Part shown: positions 14,206 through 19,324 of the stretch, piece after piece
Position numbering within the stretch: position 1 is the first letter of the stretch
Layout of the letters: each line of letters opens with the position of its first letter
Made by a program: the position numbers and the translations under genes
The notes under the pieces: generated by a model
What the model saw: only the letters and a program-made list of their open reading frames with translations
What the model was told of the DNA's origin: nothing
Database searches by the model: none
Source of the DNA: an uncultured Luteimonas sp.
GTDB lineage: Bacteria; Pseudomonadota; Gammaproteobacteria; Xanthomonadales; Xanthomonadaceae
Assembly: GCA_934541015.1 (NCBI GenBank)
Contig: CAKTDC010000038.1
Span: 1-19,324, forward strand
Direction: 5' to 3'
DNA: 19,324 bases

Positions 14206-15843
14206 ATGACGCATCCCGATCCGCTGGCCAGCATCGGGCAGGACAACCAGCCGCCGGAGTTCGCACCGCGCGACCTGTGGCGCGATGACGCGGTGCTGCG
14301 CGAGGCGCTGGTCCGGGAGGGCGGCGGTGATTTCGAACAGCCCGTCGCCGGCTACGCCGCGCTCGCCGGCAGCGAACTGTTCGCCCTGGCCTGGGACGCG
14401 CATCGCGACCGCCCGCGCCTGCGCAGCCACGACCGCTTCGGCAACCGCATCGACACGGTCGAATTCCATCCCGCCTACCACCGCCTGATGCAGGCCGCGA
14501 TCGCAGCCGGCGTCGCCGGCCTGTCCTGGGCCGATCCGCGCCCGGGGTCGCAGGTCGCCCGCGCCGCGCTCAGCCACCTGCATCACCAGGCCGAACCCGG
14601 CAGCAGCTGCCCGCTGACCATGACCCACGCCGCGGTGCCGGTGCTGCAGCAGGCGCCGCCGCTGCGGGCATGGGTGGAGAAGATCGTCGCCTGCCGCTAC
14701 GACGCGGCCGACGTGCCCGTTGCCGACAAGGCCGGCGTCACCGTCGGCATGGGCATGACCGAACGCCAAGGCGGCAGCGACGTGCGCGCCAACACCACCA
14801 CGGCCACGCCGCTGCCAGGCGGCGACGCCTACGCGCTGTGCGGTCACAAATGGTTCCTTTCCGCGCCCATGAGCGACGGCTTCCTGGTGCTGGCGCAGGC
14901 GCCGGGCGGCCTGACCTGCCTGCTGATGCCGCGCCGCCTGCCCGATGGGCCGCTCAACCGCTTCCGGCTGATGCGGCTCAAGGACAAGCTCGGCGACTGG
15001 AGCAACGCCTCGTCGGAGGTGGAATTCGACCGCGCCCTGGCCTGGCGCGTGGGCGAGGAAGGGCGCGGCGTGGCGACCATCCTGCAGATGGTGATGCTCA
15101 CGCGCCTGGACTGCATGCTCGGCTCGGCCGGGCTGATGCGCATGGCGCTGTCGCAGGCGCTGCACCACTGCCGGCACCGGCGCGCCTTCGGCAGGGCGCT
15201 GATCGACCAGCCGCTGATGCGCAACGTGCTCGCCGATCTGGCCATCGAGGCCGAGGCGGCGACGGTGCTGGCGTTCCGGGTCGCGCGCGCCGTGGATGCA
15301 GCGCCGCGCGATCCGCGCGAAGCAGCGTTCGCGCGCATCGCCACGGCACTGGGCAAGTACTGGATCTGCAGGCGCACGCCGGCCTTCGTCAACGAGGCGC
15401 AGGAATGCCTCGGCGGCGCGGGCTATATCGAGGAATCCGTCCTGCCGCGGCTGTACCGTCAGGCGCCGCTGAACTCGATCTGGGAGGGCAGCGGCAACAT
15501 CCAGTGCCTGGACGTGCTGCGCGCGCTGTCGCGCGAGCCCGACACGGGCGCGGCGCTGCTGGCCGAATTCGACGCGGCGGCCGGCATCGACGGCGCCCTC
15601 GATCTCGGCGCGGCCGACCTCGCACGGGCGCTGGCGGCAGGCGGTACCGGCGAGGCCGGCGCACGCATCCTGGTCGAACGCGCGGCGCTGCTGCTTCAGG
15701 CCGCGCTGCTGCTGCGCGCGGGCAGTCCCGCGGCCGCGCCCTTCTGCATCAGCCGCCTCGGCGGCGCCCGCGGGCTGGCCTTCGGAACCCTGCCGGCGGA
15801 CGTGGACGCGGACGCACTGCTGTCGCGCGCCTGCCCGGCGTGA
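14206..15843 (+). CDS. aidB: AidB-type acyl-CoA dehydrogenase
   Basis: This 545-residue FAD flavoprotein belongs to the acyl-CoA dehydrogenase superfamily. Long stretches match E. coli AidB as I remember it: the N-terminal NQPPEF and LREAL.REGG, MGMTERQGGSDVRANTT (from about residue 182), GHKWFLSAPMSD, RLKDKLGDWSNASSEVEF, and NSIWEGSGNIQCLDVLR, where Glu427 takes the position of the catalytic base. E. coli AidB is induced by alkylation stress and binds DNA; many relatives are annotated as isovaleryl-CoA dehydrogenases. No ada or alkA is near, so its regulation is open. ATG 14206 is preferred; ATG 14191 and 14134 are in frame but lie in the repeat region. The stop is 9 bases from the end of the convergent ABC transporter gene. 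Confidence 0.93.
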   Translation: MTHPDPLASIGQDNQPPEFAPRDLWRDDAVLREALVREGGGDFEQPVAGYAALAGSELFALAWDAHRDRPRLRSHDRFGNRIDTVEFHPAYHRLMQAAIAAGVAGLSWADPRPGSQVARAALSHLHHQAEPGSSCPLTMTHAAVPVLQQAPPLRAWVEKIVACRYDAADVPVADKAGVTVGMGMTERQGGSDVRANTTTATPLPGGDAYALCGHKWFLSAPMSDGFLVLAQAPGGLTCLLMPRRLPDGPLNRFRLMRLKDKLGDWSNASSEVEFDRALAWRVGEEGRGVATILQMVMLTRLDCMLGSAGLMRMALSQALHHCRHRRAFGRALIDQPLMRNVLADLAIEAEAATVLAFRVARAVDAAPRDPREAAFARIATALGKYWICRRTPAFVNEAQECLGGAGYIEESVLPRLYRQAPLNSIWEGSGNIQCLDVLRALSREPDTGAALLAEFDAAAGIDGALDLGAADLARALAAGGTGEAGARILVERAALLLQAALLLRAGSPAAAPFCISRLGGARGLAFGTLPADVDADALLSRACPA

Positions 15844-15852
15844 CCGGGCCGA

Positions 15853-17649
15853 TCAGTCGATGAACTGCAGCCGCGCCAGCTCGGCGTAGAGCCCGTCTTG
15901 CGCCAGCAGCTCGTCGTGCGTGCCCTGGGCGACGATGCGCCCCTGGTCCATCACCACGATGCGGTCGGCCTTGAGGATGGTCGCCAGCCGGTGCGCGATC
16001 ACCAGGGTGGTGCGGCCTTCCATCAGGTGCTCGAGCGCGGTCTGCACCGCGCGCTCGCTCTGCGCGTCGAGCGCCGAGGTGGCTTCGTCGAGCAGCAGCA
16101 CCGGCGAATCCTTGAGCAGGGCACGGGCGATGGCGATGCGCTGCTGCTGGCCGCCGGACAGGCGCGCGCCGCGCTCGCCGAGCTGTTCGTCGTAGCCGGC
16201 GGGCAGGGCGGCGATGAACTCGTGCGCCTCGGCCGCGCGCGCGGCCGCCGCGACCTCGCCGTCGCCGGCGGCGAGGCGGCCGTAGCGGATGTTGTCGCGC
16301 GCGCTGGCGGCGAAGATCGCCGGCTGCTGCGGCACCAGCGCGATCGACTCGCGCAGCGCGACCGGGTCGAGCTTGGCGATGTCGACGCCGTCGACCGCGA
16401 TGCGTCCGGACTGCGGATCGTGGAAGCGCAGCAGCATCGCGAACACCGTGCTCTTGCCCGCGCCCGAGGGCCCGACCAGGGCCACGGTCTCGCCGGGCGC
16501 CACCTGCAGGTCAAACTCGTGCAGCGCCGGCGTGTCCGGGCGCGAGGGATAGTGGAACGACACCGCGTCGAAGCGCAGTTCCCCGCGCAGCGGCGCCGGC
16601 AGCGCTGCCGGCTGCGCCGGGGCGACGATGCGGCTGCGCTCGTCCAGCAGCTCGCCGATCCGGCCCATGCCGCCGGCCGCGCGCTGCAGCTCGTTCCACA
16701 CCTCGGCCAGCGCGCCCACCGAGCCGGCGCCGAGCAGGGCGTAGAGCACGAACTGGCCGAGCGTGCCGGCGGTCATGTTGCCGCGGATCACGTCGTGCGC
16801 GCCCGACCACAGCACCAGGATCACCGCGCCGAAGATCAGGCTGATCGCGACCGCGGTCACCAGCGCCTGCACGCCGATCCGGCGGCGCGCGGTCGCGACC
16901 GACAGCGCCACCGCGTCGGCGAAGCGCCCGCGCTCGTAGTCCTCGCGCGCGTGCGCCTGCACGGTGCGGATCGCGCCGAGCGATTCGGTGGCGAGCGAGT
17001 TGGCGTCGGCGACGCGGTCCTGCGCCTGGCGCGAGATCTTCTGCAGCCGGCGCCCGCCCAGCACCAGCGGCAGCACGAACAGCGGGATCCCGACCAGCGC
17101 CCACACCGCCAGCTTCGGCGCGGTGACCACCAGCATCACCACACTGCCCAGGGTGGTGACCACGCTGCGCAGCGCCACCGACATGGTCGAGCCGATCACG
17201 CTGCGCAGCAGTTCGGTGTCGGCGCTCAGCCGCGAGATCAGCTCGCCGCTGCGGTTGCGTTCGAAGAAGGCCTGGTCGAGGCCGACCAGGTGGCCGTAGA
17301 GGCGGTTGCGCAGGTCGGCGACCACGCGCTCGCCGAGCAGGGACACGAAGAAGAAGCGCGCCGCCGTGAACACCGCCAGCGCCAGCGCCACCAGCAGCAC
17401 CAGGGCGAAGGTGGCGTCGATGTTGCTGCCGCTGCTGAAGCCGCTGTCGATCACGTGGCGCACCGCGACCGGCAGGCTCAGGGTGGCGGTGGACGAGGCC
17501 GCCAGCGCCGCCAGCCAGGCGATGAACAGCGCCTTCTGGCGCATGACGAAGGGCCACAGCGTGCGCAGCGAGCCGACCGGCGCCTTGCCCCCGGGCGTGG
17601 CCGGAGCGGCGTCGGGGCCGTCGCCTTGGCGATCGCGGGAAAACGCCAT
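15853..17649 (-). CDS. MsbA-like ABC half-transporter (membrane and ATPase domains fused)
   Basis: This 598-residue inner-membrane exporter half has six membrane segments at about residues 38-62, 78-103, 155-175, 180-198, 260-282 and 295-313. The ATPase domain follows: Walker [10 protein letters not shown] (393-401), Q-loop Gln441, signature LSGGQQQR (497-504), Walker [13 protein letters not shown] (517-528) and H-loop His553. It would act as a homodimer and resembles the MsbA-related group of lipid/drug exporters. True MsbA usually sits beside lpxK, which is absent, so lipid A export is not claimed. ATG 17649 lacks a clear Shine-Dalgarno sequence; the residues before the first helix are Gly/Pro-rich. 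It lies 96 bases after yigZ on the same strand. Confidence 0.93.
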   Translation of the reverse strand: MAFSRDRQGDGPDAAPATPGGKAPVGSLRTLWPFVMRQKALFIAWLAALAASSTATLSLPVAVRHVIDSGFSSGSNIDATFALVLLVALALAVFTAARFFFVSLLGERVVADLRNRLYGHLVGLDQAFFERNRSGELISRLSADTELLRSVIGSTMSVALRSVVTTLGSVVMLVVTAPKLAVWALVGIPLFVLPLVLGGRRLQKISRQAQDRVADANSLATESLGAIRTVQAHAREDYERGRFADAVALSVATARRRIGVQALVTAVAISLIFGAVILVLWSGAHDVIRGNMTAGTLGQFVLYALLGAGSVGALAEVWNELQRAAGGMGRIGELLDERSRIVAPAQPAALPAPLRGELRFDAVSFHYPSRPDTPALHEFDLQVAPGETVALVGPSGAGKSTVFAMLLRFHDPQSGRIAVDGVDIAKLDPVALRESIALVPQQPAIFAASARDNIRYGRLAAGDGEVAAAARAAEAHEFIAALPAGYDEQLGERGARLSGGQQQRIAIARALLKDSPVLLLDEATSALDAQSERAVQTALEHLMEGRTTLVIAHRLATILKADRIVVMDQGRIVAQGTHDELLAQDGLYAELARLQFID

Positions 17650-17686
17650 CAGCGGCCGCCGTGCCCGCAGGCCCGGCCGGGGCCGC

Positions 17687-17706
17687 CCGCGCGCAGGCGC
17701 GCGCGG
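17687..17706 (-). other. Stem-loop between yigZ and the ABC transporter gene
   Basis: CCGCGCGC (17687-17694) and GCGCGCGG (17699-17706) form a perfect 8-bp stem with a 4-base loop, between the yigZ stop (17746) and the ABC transporter start (17649) on the minus strand. No T run is present. It may be a weak terminator or an mRNA stability element. Confidence 0.4.
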
Positions 17707-17745
17707 CGCCGCATCATTCCCCGATCGTGCATCGACATGCTGTCC

Positions 17746-18387
17746 TCATTCGTCCTTGCCCGGCGCGGGGCCGGGCGGGGCAGGGCCGCCGCCGTCGGCG
17801 GCCGGATCCTCGAAACGTGCCCGATCACGGGTGGCGTCGCGCAGCCGGGTTTTCAAGTCGGCAACGGCATCGGCGGGCAGCTCCAGCGCCAGCCGCACGC
17901 CGTCGGCGCGGTAGGTTTCGGCGAGTTTGACCGCCCCGCACGCGGGCAGCAGGTTGTGCACGGTGCCCAGGTCGGCGAAATCGATGTGCAGGCCGAGGCG
18001 GGCGGTCTCCACCAGCGGCAGGCGCGGCGCCAGGCGCAGGCACTCGGCCGCGGCGCCGCCGTAGGCGCGCACCAGGCCGCCGGCGCCGAGCTTGGTGCCG
18101 CCGAACCAGCGGGTGACCACGACCATCACCCGGTCGTAGCCCTGGCCGTCGATCGCCGCCAGGATCGGCCGGCCGGCGGTGCCGGCGGGTTCGCCGTCGT
18201 CGCTGGAGCGGTAGCCGCTGCCGATGCGGTAGGCCCAGCAGTTGTGGGTGGCGTCGGCCACCGACACCGACTGCAGGAAGTCCAGTGCCTCGTCGGCCGA
18301 GGCCACCGGAGCGGCCTGCGCGAGAAAGCGGCTGTGCCTGATCTCGACCTCGTGCCGGGCCTGCGCCGCCAGCGTGTCCAGGGTCAT
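17746..18387 (-). CDS. yigZ: YigZ/IMPACT family protein
   Basis: This 213-residue protein has the family signature DDGEPAGTAGRPIL (63-76), then VVVTRWFGGTKLGAGGLVRAY (89-109) in the N-terminal domain. A ferredoxin-like second domain (DUF1949 type) covers about residues 125-190, and the tail is Pro/Gly-rich. Eukaryotic IMPACT regulates the translation stress kinase Gcn2; the bacterial role is unsettled. The start ATG overlaps the stop of the upstream membrane-protein gene in ATGA, suggesting coupled translation. Confidence 0.94.
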   Translation of the reverse strand: MTLDTLAAQARHEVEIRHSRFLAQAAPVASADEALDFLQSVSVADATHNCWAYRIGSGYRSSDDGEPAGTAGRPILAAIDGQGYDRVMVVVTRWFGGTKLGAGGLVRAYGGAAAECLRLAPRLPLVETARLGLHIDFADLGTVHNLLPACGAVKLAETYRADGVRLALELPADAVADLKTRLRDATRDRARFEDPAADGGGPAPPGPAPGKDE

Positions 18388-19324
18388 GGGTCGAGCAGCG
18401 GGCGCAGGTCCTCCGGGACCGTCGCCTGCGGGTAGCGGCGCACGAATTCGCGCAGGCTCTCGCCGGCGGCCTCGTGCTCTCCCTGGCGCAGCAGTTCGCG
18501 GATCCGCTCCAGCCAGGCCTTGCGCACCTCGGGCGCGTCGGCGGAGGCGGGGGGCTGGTCGTCGAGCGGCTGGTCGATGCCGGAGGCGCCCTCGAGCGAG
18601 CCGATGCGCGAGCCGGTCACGGTGATCCGGTCCAGCGCCGCCGAATCCTGGCGCGCGGCCGGAGCCGCCTCGCGCGCCTGCTCCGCGGCCGCGGCTTCGG
18701 CCTGGCGCGCCGCACGCTGCGGCGCGGCCAGCTCGCGCTCGCGCACGGGGGGCGATGCCGGGGGGGAGGGCACGAACACCGGGGTCTGGGCCTGGCCGAC
18801 GGCGGCCGCTGCAGGTGCCGGTGGCGCAGGCGGAGCGGGCGGGCGCGGCGGAGCCGGTGCCGGAGCAGGTGCCGGTGCCGGCGTGTCCATCGGGCTGGGG
18901 GCGTCGAACACCACCGGCGGCGGCAGGGCTTCGCGCCGCGCCGCGGCCGGCGGATGGCGCACCGGCGCGGCTTCATCGCGCGGGAGGGTGCCGGATCCGG
19001 CCGCATCCACGCTGTCGGCCTTTTCCAGGGACCCCCGGGCCACCGGCGCGGGTGCGTGGCGCTGTTCCACCTGCGGCTGCGGCTCCGCGGGCAGCGCCTG
19101 CTGCGGGAAGGTAGAAGGCGGCGCAGCGGCCGGTGCCGGGGCCGTGGCCGCGGGCGCCGACAGCACTCCCGTCGCCTCCGCATCGTCCGCGTGCCCGATA
19201 TGGATCTCGTCCGGAAGCGGCCGGAGCTGCCAGGCGATGCCGACCGCCAGCGCCAGCGACGCCGCCAGTCCGGCCGCCACCGGCCAGCGGCGCCGGCTCC
19301 GGCGCGGCGGCGGCGGCGCGGCCG
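18384..19324 (-). CDS. Single-pass membrane protein with Pro/Ala-rich periplasmic linker, possible anti-sigma factor (N-terminus outside window)
   Basis: The frame is open to the right edge, with about 312 residues visible. They run in order: a Pro-rich stretch and a basic patch (RRSRRR); one membrane helix (WPVAAGLAASLALAVGIAWQL), oriented with the N-terminus inside; a long low-complexity linker rich in Pro and Ala; the motif LDRITVTGSRI (18603-18635); and a helical C-terminus (KAWLERIRELLRQGEHEAA...FVRRYP). I do not recognise a named family. The topology and the C-terminal helical repeat-like segment resemble xanthomonad proteins I recall being encoded after ECF sigma factors, so a trans-membrane anti-sigma factor is possible. 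The cytoplasmic domain needed to test this lies outside the window. GTG 19280 is not taken as the start because coding continues upstream. Confidence 0.75.
   Translation of the reverse strand, partial: AAPPPPRRSRRRWPVAAGLAASLALAVGIAWQLRPLPDEIHIGHADDAEATGVLSAPAATAPAPAAAPPSTFPQQALPAEPQPQVEQRHAPAPVARGSLEKADSVDAAGSGTLPRDEAAPVRHPPAAARREALPPPVVFDAPSPMDTPAPAPAPAPAPPRPPAPPAPPAPAAAAVGQAQTPVFVPSPPASPPVRERELAAPQRAARQAEAAAAEQAREAAPAARQDSAALDRITVTGSRIGSLEGASGIDQPLDDQPPASADAPEVRKAWLERIRELLRQGEHEAAGESLREFVRRYPQATVPEDLRPLLDP

Noticed and set aside
12973..15177. 734-residue minus-strand open frame opposite hpt, the phosphorylase and aidB
   Set aside because: It crosses two gene boundaries and the intergenic repeats, with biased composition and no domain.
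15844..15852. Bidirectional terminator between aidB and the ABC transporter gene
   Set aside because: The gap is 9 bases with no stem; any terminator would have to lie inside the coding ends, and none was obvious.
15898..18435. 845-residue plus-strand open frame opposite the ABC transporter and yigZ genes
   Set aside because: The Arg/His/Gln/Gly-rich composition and its continuity across a gene boundary mark it as a shadow of the minus-strand genes.
1..19324. Defence island, secondary-metabolite cluster or mobile element
   Set aside because: All genes are recognisable core functions except the right-edge membrane protein. No integrase, transposase, toxin-antitoxin pair or compositional break was seen.

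Overview
The window is very GC-rich, with strong G/C at third codon positions. Its gene content and order match Gammaproteobacteria of the family Xanthomonadaceae (Lysobacteraceae), for example Lysobacter, Luteimonas or Pseudoxanthomonas. I base this on remembered protein sequences and on the order rseA-mucD-lepA-lepB-DUF4845-rnc-era-recO; I cannot name the genus. Coding is dense: 19 protein genes, two cut by the window edges. No rRNA, tRNA, insertion sequence, phage gene or CRISPR array was seen. No gene-free stretch exceeds 300 bases; the longest are 13996-14205, 7118-7274 and 6081-6229.

Left block, + strand (1-8036): envelope stress, translation and RNA processing. The C-terminal end of a probable anti-sigma-E factor RseA is followed by the periplasmic protease MucD/DegP, elongation factor LepA, signal peptidase LepB, a small DUF4845 membrane protein, RNase III, the GTPase Era and RecO. 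DUF4845 and rnc overlap. The lepA-lepB gap carries an inverted G-rich heptamer repeat.

Middle block (8006-13995): a REC-HPt protein on the minus strand overlaps the 3' end of recO tail to tail. It is divergent from rlmD (23S rRNA m5U1939 methyltransferase). Then follow a CYTH triphosphatase-like protein whose ATG directly abuts a five-unit heptamer array, a FrnE-like DsbA oxidoreductase, and the group nagZ - hypoxanthine phosphoribosyltransferase - methylthioinosine phosphorylase. The last two form a purine-salvage pair: the phosphorylase releases hypoxanthine, which the transferase turns into IMP.

Right block (13996-19324): an AidB-type acyl-CoA dehydrogenase on the + strand is convergent with three minus-strand genes: a single-pass membrane protein cut by the right edge (possibly an anti-sigma factor), a YigZ/IMPACT protein coupled to it by ATGA, and an MsbA-like ABC half-transporter.

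This is mostly ordinary core genome. I found no convincing new multi-gene system. The points most worth a second look are the heptamer arrays, the orphan REC-HPt protein, a TonB-receptor-like VTGSRI motif in the membrane protein at the right edge, a recurrent TGCGAYAAT motif before several genes, and a stem-loop just before the nagZ ribosome binding site.
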